DNA of 64,000 nt from Luteimonas sp. MC1750 (GTDB lineage: Bacteria > Pseudomonadota > Gammaproteobacteria > Xanthomonadales > Xanthomonadaceae). The position numbers were made by a program, and so were the translations under genes. The stretch spans positions 2,232,001-2,296,000 of the forward strand of contig NZ_CP067113.1 in NCBI RefSeq assembly GCF_016615955.1, in the 5' to 3' direction. The notes under the pieces were generated by a model. It saw only the letters and a program-made list of their open reading frames with translations. It made no database searches and had not been told where the DNA came from. Positions 53,753-61,688 of the stretch are shown here, in pieces (within the stretch, counting starts at the first letter, position 1; every line of letters starts with the position of its first letter).

Positions 53753-55804
53753 TCAGTAGCTGCCGACCAGGCTCAGGCCGGAGTACGCGCTGTAGCCGCG
53801 CACCATGACGTGCCAGGTCCCGGCCGCCGGATTGTTGATGGTGCAGGTCTCGTTGTTGCCACCCTGGTACGGACGGCAGGTGTAGGTGGTGGTGGTCGGT
53901 GCCGAACCCTGGCGCACATAGAGGTCGGCATCACCCGTGCCGCCCGATGTCTGCACCCGGAGCTGGGTACGGCCCGCCGGCACCTGGATGGTGTAGCGAC
54001 GCTCGCTCGACGCCGCGCCCGACAGGCCGGTCACCGGCACGCCGTTCTGCAGCGTGTTGCCACCGCCGCCACCGCCCGTGGAGTAGCTGGCGGTGAGGCT
54101 CGCGCCCGAGAACGCCGAATAGCCGCGCAGCATGACGTGCCAGGTGCCGGCCTGCGGCGTGGCGAAGCTGCAGGTTTCGGCATTGCCCGACCGGTAGGGG
54201 CGGCAGTCGTAGGTCGACGTGGTCGGCTGCGACCCGAAGCGCACGTACATGTCGAGGTCGCCGGTGCCGCCCGCGGTGGCGATGTTGAGGTTGGTCGCCC
54301 CGGCCGGCACGGTGACGGTCCAGTACTGGGTGCTGCCCGAGGCGCCGGCCACGCTGACGGGCGTGCCGTTCTGCAGGACGCCGCCCGGGTTCGGGTTGGG
54401 ATTGCCGCCGCCACCCGCGGCCGCATCGACCGCCGCCTTGGCATCAAGGATGCCGGCGCCGATCGGCTGCGACGGCGTGGACGGGAAGGCGCGGGCGGTG
54501 CTCTTGATCAGCGCCTCGACCTGCGCCGGGGTCTTGGCCGGGTTGGCCACCGACTGGATCAGGGCGACCACGCCGGCCACGTGCGGCGCGGCCATCGAGG
54601 TGCCGCTGTAGCTGGCATAGCTTTCGGCGCCCGGGCCCTGGCTGCCGCTGTTGAGCGTGGACTGGATGCTCGAACCCGGCGCGGCGATGTCGACGATGGC
54701 GCCGTAGTTGGAGAAGCTGGAGCGCGCGCCGGTGCTGGTGATCGAGCCGACGGCGATCACGTTGCCGCAGTTCGCCGGCGAGAAGCCCGAGGTGTTCGCG
54801 TTGCTGTTGCCCGCGGCGATCACGATCGTGGAGCCGCGGCCGACCGCGCCGTTGATCGCGCTCTGCATCGCGCTGCCGCAGCTGCCGGAGCCGCCGAGGC
54901 TGAGGTTGATGGCTTCCGCCGGGTTGGCGTTGGCCGGCACGCCGCTGACCGAACCGCCCGAGGCCCAGATCACCGCGTCGGCGATGTCGGAGTCGTAGCC
55001 ACCGCCACGGCCGAGCACGCGCACGGGCACGATCCTGGCGCCATACGCCGTGCCGGCCACGCCCTTGCCGTTGTTGGTCAGCGCGGCCACCGTACCGGCG
55101 ACGTGGGTGCCGTGCCAGCTCGAGGCGTTGCCGCCGTAGTAGTCGCCGGGATCGCTGGCGTCGCCGTCGCGGCCGTTGCCGTCGCCGGCGACCGCGGTGT
55201 CGGCGATGAAGTCATAGCCGGGCAGCACGTTGGCATTGAGGTCGCTGTGGCTGGCGATGCCGGTATCGAGCACTGCGACCACGGTCCCGGCGCCGCTGGT
55301 GGTGTCCCAGGCCTGGGTGGCGCGGATGCCGCCGGCTCCGGTGCCAAAGCCCCACTGCTGCGAGAACTGGGGATCGTTCGGCGTCATGACCAGCGTGTTG
55401 AGCTTGTCGACCTCGACGTACTCGACGTTCGGATTGGCCGCGATTTGCCGCATCAGGGTTTCGGCCTCGACGCGGTCGAGCTTGCGGCTGGTGGTGATCA
55501 CCTCGGCGCCCACGGCCATACGGCGCTCGTGGCGCAGCACCAGCGGCGCGGCGCGGCGCGAGGCCGGGACCACGCCGGCCGCGGCGCGCAGCGCGGCGTC
55601 GCGCTCCTTGGGACTGGCCTGTTCCGGGCTGCCATCGACGTACTTCACGATGAAGCGATCGTGCTGCTGCGAGGCCTGGAGGCCGCTGAGCTCGACGCGC
55701 TCGGCGGCGAGGGCCGGCAACGCGACCGCAAGGGACGACAGGACCGCGGTGGTGGCGACCGCGAGGGCGTGCAGGCGCACGCGGCGAAGCTTGGCGTCGG
55801 ACAT
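53753..55804 (-). CDS. Secreted S8 subtilase with two C-terminal PPC domains
   Basis: A 683-residue preproprotein. A signal peptide (residues 1-33, LAVALPALAA) is followed by an I9-like propeptide to about 140 and the catalytic domain. Residues: Asp180 in VVAVLDTGIASHSD, His231 in HGTHVAG, oxyanion Asn333 in AAGNS, and Ser403 in SGTSMAAPHVAG. A Gly/Pro linker and two PPC domains (about 475-575 and 590-683) follow; both contain GTGDxDxYVRxGS and a GTWHVMxRGYSAxSG motif. Such enzymes are type II-secreted in xanthomonads, and PPC tails are usually cleaved off. The start MSDAKLRRVRLHAL was chosen for the signal peptide. Confidence 0.95.
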   Translation of the reverse strand: MSDAKLRRVRLHALAVATTAVLSSLAVALPALAAERVELSGLQASQQHDRFIVKYVDGSPEQASPKERDAALRAAAGVVPASRRAAPLVLRHERRMAVGAEVITTSRKLDRVEAETLMRQIAANPNVEYVEVDKLNTLVMTPNDPQFSQQWGFGTGAGGIRATQAWDTTSGAGTVVAVLDTGIASHSDLNANVLPGYDFIADTAVAGDGNGRDGDASDPGDYYGGNASSWHGTHVAGTVAALTNNGKGVAGTAYGARIVPVRVLGRGGGYDSDIADAVIWASGGSVSGVPANANPAEAINLSLGGSGSCGSAMQSAINGAVGRGSTIVIAAGNSNANTSGFSPANCGNVIAVGSITSTGARSSFSNYGAIVDIAAPGSSIQSTLNSGSQGPGAESYASYSGTSMAAPHVAGVVALIQSVANPAKTPAQVEALIKSTARAFPSTPSQPIGAGILDAKAAVDAAAGGGGNPNPNPGGVLQNGTPVSVAGASGSTQYWTVTVPAGATNLNIATAGGTGDLDMYVRFGSQPTTSTYDCRPYRSGNAETCSFATPQAGTWHVMLRGYSAFSGASLTASYSTGGGGGGNTLQNGVPVTGLSGAASSERRYTIQVPAGRTQLRVQTSGGTGDADLYVRQGSAPTTTTYTCRPYQGGNNETCTINNPAAGTWHVMVRGYSAYSGLSLVGSY

Positions 55805-55925
55805 GAGTGGTTTTTCCCGGAGTGAACGAGGTGCCGCGCGCGCGGCGGGACGGCGCCGCCGCTCCGGGAACCCCTCCCCGTCTGTGGCAGCCGCCGGATG
55901 CGGACTGACACTTTCCGTCCGCAAA

Positions 55926-55942
55926 GTGACGCTAAGCGACAC
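55926..55942. promoter_or_regulatory. 17-bp imperfect palindrome upstream of the subtilase
   Basis: GTGACGCTAAGCGACAC is symmetrical at all but the centre and one pair (positions 4 and 14). It lies 122 bp before the protease start, in a 252-bp spacer without a gene. A nearby ACTTT..AAAGT repeat flanks it. It could be an operator; the regulator is unknown. Confidence 0.4.
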
Positions 55943-56056
55943 CTTCGGGGCCCGCAAGCGGAAACAGGTTGCACTTGGCAGCACGGAATGTGCGGCCAGT
56001 CACAGATCCTGACATTGGCTCTGGAAAACAGGCAAGACGGGCCTTGCGCCCGCCGT

Positions 56057-56608
56057 TCAGAACATCCCGGTTTCCAGCCGCGCGGCCTCGGACATCATGT
56101 GCCGGGTCCACGGCGGGTCGAACACCAGTTCGACGTCGGCCTCGACCACGGTCGGGATCATTTCCAGCTTGATGCGGACGTCGTCGACCAGGATGTCGCC
56201 CATCCCGCAGCCGGGCGCGGTGAGGGTCATGCGCACCTCGACCAGCCGCTGGCCATCGTCGCGGTGCAGCACGTTCGCCTCGTAGACCAGGCCGAGGTCG
56301 ACGATGTTGATCGGGATCTCCGGGTCGAAGCAGGTGCGCAGCTGGCTCCAGACCAGGCGCTCCACCGCGGCGTCGTCCGCGCCCTCCTCCAGCTGCAGCG
56401 GTTCCGGCGGCTCCTTGCCGATCGCGTCGGCGTCGTTGCCGGCGATGCGGAACAGGTTGCCCTCGACGAACACCGTGAAGCTGCCGCCCAGCGCCTGGGT
56501 GATGTAGCCCACGCTGCCCGCGGGCAGGGTGACCTCGTCGCCCTGCGGCACGAGCACGGCGGCGCAGTCGCGCTCGAGGCGGACGGGTTCGCTGTTGCGG
56601 GAATACAT
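56057..56608 (-). CDS. sufT: Putative Fe-S cluster assembly protein SufT
   Basis: A 183-residue protein with a DUF59/MIP18 domain: CFDPEIPINIVDLGLVYEA, then MTLTAPGCGMGDILVDDV and ending VFDPPWTRHMMSEAARLETG. The N-terminal half is the SufT-specific extension (LPAGSVGYITQALGGSFTV). SufT aids Fe-S maturation under high demand. No other suf genes are in the window. It is read toward the protease gene but separated by 252 bp. Confidence 0.92.
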   Translation of the reverse strand: MYSRNSEPVRLERDCAAVLVPQGDEVTLPAGSVGYITQALGGSFTVFVEGNLFRIAGNDADAIGKEPPEPLQLEEGADDAAVERLVWSQLRTCFDPEIPINIVDLGLVYEANVLHRDDGQRLVEVRMTLTAPGCGMGDILVDDVRIKLEMIPTVVEADVELVFDPPWTRHMMSEAARLETGMF

Positions 56609-56694
56609 GCGGGATTCGGCTGTGGCGACTGGACGCTCATTCTACCGCCCGTGGCGGACGCTATCCTGTACCACCCCGAACGGTGCTGCGTTCC

Positions 56695-57102
56695 ATGCCC
56701 CCTTTCCGCTCCCGGCCGACGACGGCGCTGGCATTGGCGCTGGCCGGCAGCATCGGCATCGCCGCGGCCTGGATCCTGGTCGCGCAGGTGACCGGCCGCC
56801 AGTCGAGCTGGATGGCCGTGGTGGCCGCGGTCGATGCGCTCTTGCTGCTGCGCATGGGCGGACACCGGCCCGGCGCCGCGCGCGCGGCCTGGGCGGTGCT
56901 GGCGACGCTGGTGGCGATCGCGCTGGCCAACTGGGGCATCGCCGCGGACCAGGTCGGGCGGATGCTGGGCCTCACCCCTTGGAGCTCGATCATCCGCATG
57001 GGCCCGGAGCACGGCTGGCTGCTGCTGCGCATGGCCAACGACGCCGTCGACCTGGCCTGGCTGGCGGCCGGCCTCGTGGTCGCCGCCGCCTGGGGCCGCT
57101 GA
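56695..57102 (+). CDS. Small membrane protein of unknown function
   Basis: A 135-residue protein from MPPFRSRPTTALALALAGSI with about four hydrophobic segments and a conserved-looking loop WSSIIRMGPEHGWLLLRMAND. The family was not recognised. A TATCCT hexamer at 56662-56667 may be its -10. It is divergent from sufT, and the GGAGCGG palindromic repeat follows it. Confidence 0.7.
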   Translation: MPPFRSRPTTALALALAGSIGIAAAWILVAQVTGRQSSWMAVVAAVDALLLLRMGGHRPGAARAAWAVLATLVAIALANWGIAADQVGRMLGLTPWSSIIRMGPEHGWLLLRMANDAVDLAWLAAGLVVAAAWGR

Positions 57103-57124
57103 GCACCTACGCCCGCCGTCTGCA

Positions 57125-57184
57125 GGAGCGGCTACAGCCGCGATCGCCCTGCGCGAACTCCGTTTTCGCGGCTGTAGCCGCTCC
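57125..57184. repeat. Complete inverted REP-like repeat between convergent genes
   Basis: Two perfect 19-bp arms (GGAGCGGCTACAGCCGCGA at 57125-57143 and its complement at 57166-57184) enclose a 22-nt loop. Each arm is itself a small palindrome. It lies between the membrane protein stop and the pntB stop and could act as a bidirectional terminator. The type is abundant in Xanthomonadaceae genomes. Confidence 0.9.
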
Positions 57185-57199
57185 CACAGGCCCGACCGG

Positions 57200-58597
57200 C
57201 TAGTGCCCGCCGTCGAGCGCCTTGAGCTCGCTCACCAGCGCGCTCGCCATCTCCGATCCGTCGCCATAGAGCATCCGCGTGTTGTCGGCGTAGAACAGCG
57301 CATTCTCGATGCCGGCGAATCCGCGGCCCTTGCCGCGCTTGATGACGATCGTGTTCTTCGACTCGACCACGTCGAGGATCGGCATGCCGTAGATCGGGCT
57401 GGCGGGATCGGTCTTGGCCACCGGGTTGACCACGTCGTTGGCGCCGATCACCAGGCTGACGTCGGTGTTCTTGAACTCCGGATTGACGTCGTCCATGTCG
57501 ACGATCAGATCGTAGGGCACGCCGGCCTCGGCCAGCAGCACGTTCATGTGCCCGGGCATGCGCCCGGCCACCGGGTGGATGGCGAACTTCACCTTCACCC
57601 CGCGCTCGATCAGCCGCTGGCTCAGCTCCCAGATCTTGTGCTGCGCCTGGGCCACGGCCATGCCGTACCCGGGCACGATCACCACGCGCTCGGCGTAGGC
57701 CATCATCGCGGCGACGTCGGCGGCCTCGATCGGCTTCTGGCTGCCGGTGATCTCCGCCGCCTCGCCGGTGGCACCGAAGTTGGAGAACAGCACGCTGGAA
57801 ATCGAGCGGTTCATCGCCTTGGCCATCAGCCGGGTCAGCAGGATGCCGGCCGCGCCGACCATCATGCCGGCGATGATCAGCGCCTCGTTGCCCAGCACAT
57901 AGCCCTCGAAGGCCACCGCCAGGCCGGTCAGCGCGTTGTACAGCGAGATCACCACCGGCATGTCGGCGCCGCCGATGGGCAGGGTCATCAGCACGCCCAG
58001 GGCCAGCGCGGCGACGAAGAACGCCACCACCAGCGGCACGCCCAGCGAGCGCAGCAGCAGCCCGCCCAGCACCAGCGCCGCCAGGAGCACCGCGGCGTTG
58101 AAGAGCTGCATGCCCGGGAAGCTGTAGCGCTTGTCCATGCGCCCGTCGAGCTTGGCCCAGGCGATGATCGAGCCCGACAGCGCCACCGAGCCGATCAGCG
58201 CGCCCAGCAGCGCGAGCACCGGCACGACCACGCCAGGCGCCTGGCCGGCCGAGGTCCAGCGCAGCAGCTCGACCGCGCCGATCGCCGCCGCCGATCCACC
58301 GCCCAGGCCGTTGTACAGCGCGACCATCTGCGGCATGTCGGTGATGGCCACGCGCTTGCCCGAGACCCAGGCCATCACCGTGCCCAGGGCCACCGCCACC
58401 GCCATCAGCGCGATGTTCTGCAGCCCCGGGATGAAGAAGGTGACCACCGTGGCCAGGACCATGCCGACGCCCGCCCACTGGATGCCGCTGCGCGCGGTGC
58501 GCGGCGAGGCCATGCGCTGCAGGCCGAGCAGGAACAGCGTGGCCGCGACCAGGTAGCTCGCCTGGATGACCAGCATCAGCACGGACGCGCCGCTCAT
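57200..58597 (-). CDS. pntB: NAD(P) transhydrogenase subunit beta
   Basis: A 465-residue protein with an N-terminal membrane domain (about nine segments) and a C-terminal NADP-binding domain III: ERVVIVPGYGMAVAQAQHK, HPVAGRMPGHMNVLLAEAGVP, GANDVVNPVAK and KRGKGRGFAGIENALFY. With the alpha subunits it couples proton entry to NADPH formation. Its ATG overlaps the preceding subunit by 4 nt (ATGA). Confidence 0.97.
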   Translation of the reverse strand: MSGASVLMLVIQASYLVAATLFLLGLQRMASPRTARSGIQWAGVGMVLATVVTFFIPGLQNIALMAVAVALGTVMAWVSGKRVAITDMPQMVALYNGLGGGSAAAIGAVELLRWTSAGQAPGVVVPVLALLGALIGSVALSGSIIAWAKLDGRMDKRYSFPGMQLFNAAVLLAALVLGGLLLRSLGVPLVVAFFVAALALGVLMTLPIGGADMPVVISLYNALTGLAVAFEGYVLGNEALIIAGMMVGAAGILLTRLMAKAMNRSISSVLFSNFGATGEAAEITGSQKPIEAADVAAMMAYAERVVIVPGYGMAVAQAQHKIWELSQRLIERGVKVKFAIHPVAGRMPGHMNVLLAEAGVPYDLIVDMDDVNPEFKNTDVSLVIGANDVVNPVAKTDPASPIYGMPILDVVESKNTIVIKRGKGRGFAGIENALFYADNTRMLYGDGSEMASALVSELKALDGGH

Positions 58598-58917
58598 GCG
58601 CCACCCTCCGGGCTGCCGGACTTGCCGCCTTTGGCGCGGTCGCTGGGCTTGAACATCTCGAGCATGCGCTCGGTGACCACGTAGCCGCCGGCGGCATTGC
58701 CCGCGCCCATCAGCACCGCCACGAAGCCGATCGCCTTCTCCAGCGTGGTGTCGGCGTGCCCCAGCACCACCATCGCGCCGATCAGCACGATGCCGTGGAT
58801 GAAGTTCGACCCCGACATCAGCGGCGTGTGCAGGATCACCGGCACCCGCGAGATGATCACGTGGCCGGCGATCGCCGCCAGCATGAAGATGTACAGCGCA
58901 ACGAATCCATCGGCCAC
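58594..58917 (-). CDS. pntAB: NAD(P) transhydrogenase subunit alpha, membrane part (alpha-2)
   Basis: A 107-residue protein with three membrane segments (ALYIFMLAAIAGHVIISRVP, then FIHGIVLIGAMVVLG and AIGFVAVLMGAGNAAGGYVV), matching domain IIa of the three-subunit enzyme. The start is GTG at 58917, with GGGGAG seven bases upstream. The expected partner pntAA is not adjacent: it lies 1.6 kb upstream, beyond three opposing genes. Confidence 0.94.
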   Translation of the reverse strand: MADGFVALYIFMLAAIAGHVIISRVPVILHTPLMSGSNFIHGIVLIGAMVVLGHADTTLEKAIGFVAVLMGAGNAAGGYVVTERMLEMFKPSDRAKGGKSGSPEGGA

Positions 58918-59081
58918 ACGCGTTCTCCCCGGGCTGCCCGCTCCGATCATAACCGGCCCTGACCGCGGCGCCACGGGCACCTGTCAACCGCGCGCGCCGG
59001 CCTGCGTTCCCATCCACGACCCGACTGGAATGCCTGGATGGACGGCAGCAGCAACCCACAACACCACGGCACCGCGCTGGC

Positions 59082-59087
59082 TATGCT
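59082..59087 (+). promoter_or_regulatory. Candidate -10 of the sigma factor gene, possibly leaderless
   Basis: TATGCT ends 7 bases before the ATG at 59095, so transcription would start at or next to the start codon. No -35 was recognised. Confidence 0.35.
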
Positions 59088-59094
59088 GGATCCC

Positions 59095-59661
59095 ATGCCA
59101 GCTGACGCCAACAGCGTGTACGCCGCCGCGGCGCAGACCGGGGCGACGGCCGACGCGATGACGCTCGAGACCTTCCTCGACGGCATCGCCGCGCGTGCGG
59201 TGCGCTTCGCCGAAGCCGGGCTGCGCCACCGCGAGGACGCCCTGGACGCGGTGCAGGACGCGATGGTGCGGATGCTGCGCTACCGCGATCGGCCCGCCGA
59301 CGAGTGGACGCCGCTGTTCTGGACCGTCCTGCGCAGCCGCATCGTCGACGTGCAGCGCCGGCGCACCCTGCGCCTGGGCTGGATGACCTCGGCCGACGAA
59401 CGCCAGGAGGCGGGCGTGGAATGGGCCGGCGACGAGCCGGACCCGTCCCGCGCGCACGACGGCCGCGAGGCCTGGAGCGAGCTGGTGCAGGCGCTGCGCG
59501 CCCTGCCGAGGCGCCAGCGCGAGGCCTTCACCCTGCGGATCCTGGAAGAGCTCGACGTGGCGACCACCGCGCGGGTGATGGGCTGCAGCGAGGGATCGGT
59601 CAAGACACACCTGTCGCGCGCACGCGACGCGCTGCAGAAGCGACTGGAGGATTTCCGATGA
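59095..59661 (+). CDS. ECF-like RNA polymerase sigma factor
   Basis: A 188-residue protein from MPADANSVYAAAAQ. It has region 2 (RHREDALDAVQDAMVRMLRY) and region 4 (LPRRQREAFTLRILEELDVATTARVMGCSEGSVKTHLSRARDALQKRL, quoted here only to name the helix-turn-helix). Other in-frame ATGs at 59038 and 59158 are possible starts. Its stop overlaps the next gene by 4 nt. With the next two genes it forms a plus-strand cassette. Confidence 0.85.
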   Translation: MPADANSVYAAAAQTGATADAMTLETFLDGIAARAVRFAEAGLRHREDALDAVQDAMVRMLRYRDRPADEWTPLFWTVLRSRIVDVQRRRTLRLGWMTSADERQEAGVEWAGDEPDPSRAHDGREAWSELVQALRALPRRQREAFTLRILEELDVATTARVMGCSEGSVKTHLSRARDALQKRLEDFR

Positions 59662-60041
59662 GCGACACACACGACGCATTCGACCGCCGGCTGCGCGCCG
59701 TGCATGTGCAGGCGGTGGCACAGGTGCCGCCGCGCACCCTCTATGCCCTGCGGGTGCGGCGTGGCCATGCCGCCTCCGCCGCCACGCCGGCACGGCCGGA
59801 GCTGCGGTCGGGCGGCTGGTGGGCGGCGGCCGGCCTGGCAGCCGTCTTCGCGCTGGCCATCGGGCTGCGCCAGCCGGCGCTGGACGGTGGGCCAACGGAT
59901 GCTGCGCCACCGTCGCTGGCCGCGGCCGGGACGGCCATCGAGGCGGCAGCCTGGGACGAGGGCCTGGCCACGCTCGAGGAAGACCCTGATCTGTACCTGT
60001 GGGTCGCCTCGCAGGACAGCCTGATCCTGGCGATGGAGTGA
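59658..60041 (+). CDS. Putative anti-sigma factor / DUF3619-like membrane protein
   Basis: A 127-residue protein with one central membrane segment (WWAAAGLAAVFALAIGL), a basic cytosolic N-terminus and an acidic C-terminus (TLEEDPDLYLWVASQ). ATGA overlap with the sigma gene and a GGAGG seven bases upstream indicate coupling. Size, topology and position suit a membrane anti-sigma factor. DUF3619 proteins occupy this place beside DUF3106 genes in betaproteobacteria. No zinc-binding HxxxCxxC is present. Confidence 0.65.
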   Translation: MSDTHDAFDRRLRAVHVQAVAQVPPRTLYALRVRRGHAASAATPARPELRSGGWWAAAGLAAVFALAIGLRQPALDGGPTDAAPPSLAAAGTAIEAAAWDEGLATLEEDPDLYLWVASQDSLILAME

Positions 60042-60046
60042 GGACC

Positions 60047-60514
60047 ATGCCGAATCCCACGATCCGCTCGACCACCACCGCGCTGCTTCTGGCGCTGGCC
60101 ACGTTCACCCTGCCGGCCGCCGCACAGACGCCCGCCGGACCGGCACTCCCAGCCTGGGACCAGCTGAGCGACGCGCAGCGCGAGGCCCTGGTCGCGCCGC
60201 TGCGCCAGCGCTGGGACGACCATCCCGAGCGCCGCGCGCGCATGCTCGAACATGCCGAGCGCTGGCAGCAGATGCCGCCCGAACAGCGTGAGCGTGCCCG
60301 CCGGGGCGCCGAGCGCTGGCGACAGATGGATCCGGAAAAGCGCGGCGCCCTGCGCGCCCTCTATGCGCACATGCGAACCCTGCCCGAGGCCGAGCGCGAG
60401 GTCCTGCGCAAGCAGTGGGGCGCGATGACGCCGGCGCAGCGGCGCGCGTGGGTCCAGGCGCATCCGGCGCCACCGCGGGCGCCCAGGTCCCCCGAGCCGC
60501 CGCGCGACCGCTGA
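60047..60514 (+). CDS. DUF3106 secreted protein
   Basis: A 155-residue protein with a signal peptide (LLLALATFTLPAAAQ) and repeated motifs of the type WxxMxPEQRxRARxGAERW (LEHAERWQQMPPEQRERARR; GAERWRQMDPEKRGALRAL), then a Pro-rich tail. DUF3106 proteins resemble periplasmic stress sensors of the CpxP kind but their role is unknown. It lies 5 bp after the putative anti-sigma gene and ends 7 bp from the convergent pntA stop. Confidence 0.85.
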   Translation: MPNPTIRSTTTALLLALATFTLPAAAQTPAGPALPAWDQLSDAQREALVAPLRQRWDDHPERRARMLEHAERWQQMPPEQRERARRGAERWRQMDPEKRGALRALYAHMRTLPEAEREVLRKQWGAMTPAQRRAWVQAHPAPPRAPRSPEPPRDR

Positions 60515-60521
60515 GCGCGAC

Positions 60522-61622
60522 TCAGGCCGCGGGCTGCGGTTGCGGCCAGACGGTCCTGGCCAGCAGCTCGTCGTTCCAGTCGAAGGCGAGCGCGCCGTCG
60601 GCGACCAGCAGGCTGGCGAAGTTGAAGACGTTGCGCGCGAACATCTCGCTGGCGTGCACCGCGCCGCTGCTCGCAAGGTCGAGCGGCCCGGCCACGGTGA
60701 CCCCGCCGGCGTCGATCGTCTCGCCCGGCCGCGTCAGCTCGCAGTTGCCGCCGGTCTCGGCGGCGAGGTCGACGATCACGCTGCCGGGCGCCATGCCGCC
60801 GACCATGCCGGCGGTGATGATCTTCGGCGCCGGCCGCCCGGGAACGGCGGCGGTGCAGACGATGGCGTCGATGTTGCGCAGGTGCTCGCCCAGGCGCTTC
60901 TGCTGCTCGGCGCGCTCCTCGTCGGTGAGCGCGCGCGCATAACCGCCCTCGCCCGCCGCGCTCACGCCGAGGTCGAGGAACCGGCCGCCCAGCGATTCGA
61001 TCTGCTCGCGGGTTTCCGGACGCACGTCGAAGCACTCCACCTGGGCGCCCAGCCGGCGCGCGGTGGCCACCGCCTGCAGGCCGGCGACGCCGGCGCCGAT
61101 CACCAGCACCTTCGACGGCCGGATGGTGCCGGCCGCGGTGGTCAGCATCGGGAAGAAGCGCGGCGCCAGCTGCGCGGCGATCAGCACCGCCTTGTAGCCG
61201 GCCATTCCGGCCTGGGAACTCAGCACGTCCATCGCCTGCGCGCGCGTGGTGCGCGGCAACCGCTCCAGCGGGAACGCGACCACGCCGTGCGCGCGGATCG
61301 CTTCGCCACGCGCCGGGTCGGCCTCGGGCTGCAGCTGGCCAATGAGCGCGGCGCCTTCGCGCAGCGTCGCCAGCAGCGCCGGCGGCGGCGCCTGCACGCA
61401 CAGCACCAGGTCGGCTCCGGCCAGCGCGCCCGGTGCATCGTCGGCAAGCACGGCACCCGCGGCGGAATAGGCGGCGTCGGCGAAGTGGGCGTGGTGGCCC
61501 AGGCCGCGTTCGATGGTGACCGTCGCCCCGAGGGCGACCAGCTTCCTGCAGGTTTCGGGGGTCAGCGCGACGCGCCGCTCGCCCGGCGCGGTTTCCCGCG
61601 CGATGCCGATCCTCACTGCCAT
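60522..61622 (-). CDS. pntAA: NAD(P) transhydrogenase subunit alpha, NAD-binding part (alpha-1)
   Basis: A 366-residue protein with alanine-dehydrogenase-like domains: RIGIARETAPGERRVALTPE, the NAD loop VLVIGAGVAGLQAVATARRLGA, and AEQQKRLGEHLRNIDAIVCT (a mobile-loop region) followed by GSVIVDLAAETGGNCE. The ATG has GGGGAG six bases upstream. It is separated from pntAB-pntB by the sigma/anti-sigma/DUF3106 cassette on the other strand. Confidence 0.95.
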   Translation of the reverse strand: MAVRIGIARETAPGERRVALTPETCRKLVALGATVTIERGLGHHAHFADAAYSAAGAVLADDAPGALAGADLVLCVQAPPPALLATLREGAALIGQLQPEADPARGEAIRAHGVVAFPLERLPRTTRAQAMDVLSSQAGMAGYKAVLIAAQLAPRFFPMLTTAAGTIRPSKVLVIGAGVAGLQAVATARRLGAQVECFDVRPETREQIESLGGRFLDLGVSAAGEGGYARALTDEERAEQQKRLGEHLRNIDAIVCTAAVPGRPAPKIITAGMVGGMAPGSVIVDLAAETGGNCELTRPGETIDAGGVTVAGPLDLASSGAVHASEMFARNVFNFASLLVADGALAFDWNDELLARTVWPQPQPAA

Positions 61623-61688
61623 TCCCGACTCCCCGCGATGCCTTCGCTCCATCCTAGCGGTGTCGGCGGCGATGCGCGACGGCAGCGC

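Noticed and set aside
53522..55825. A 767-codon plus-strand frame opposite the subtilase
   Set aside because: Antisense shadow, and it runs through the palindromic element and terminator.
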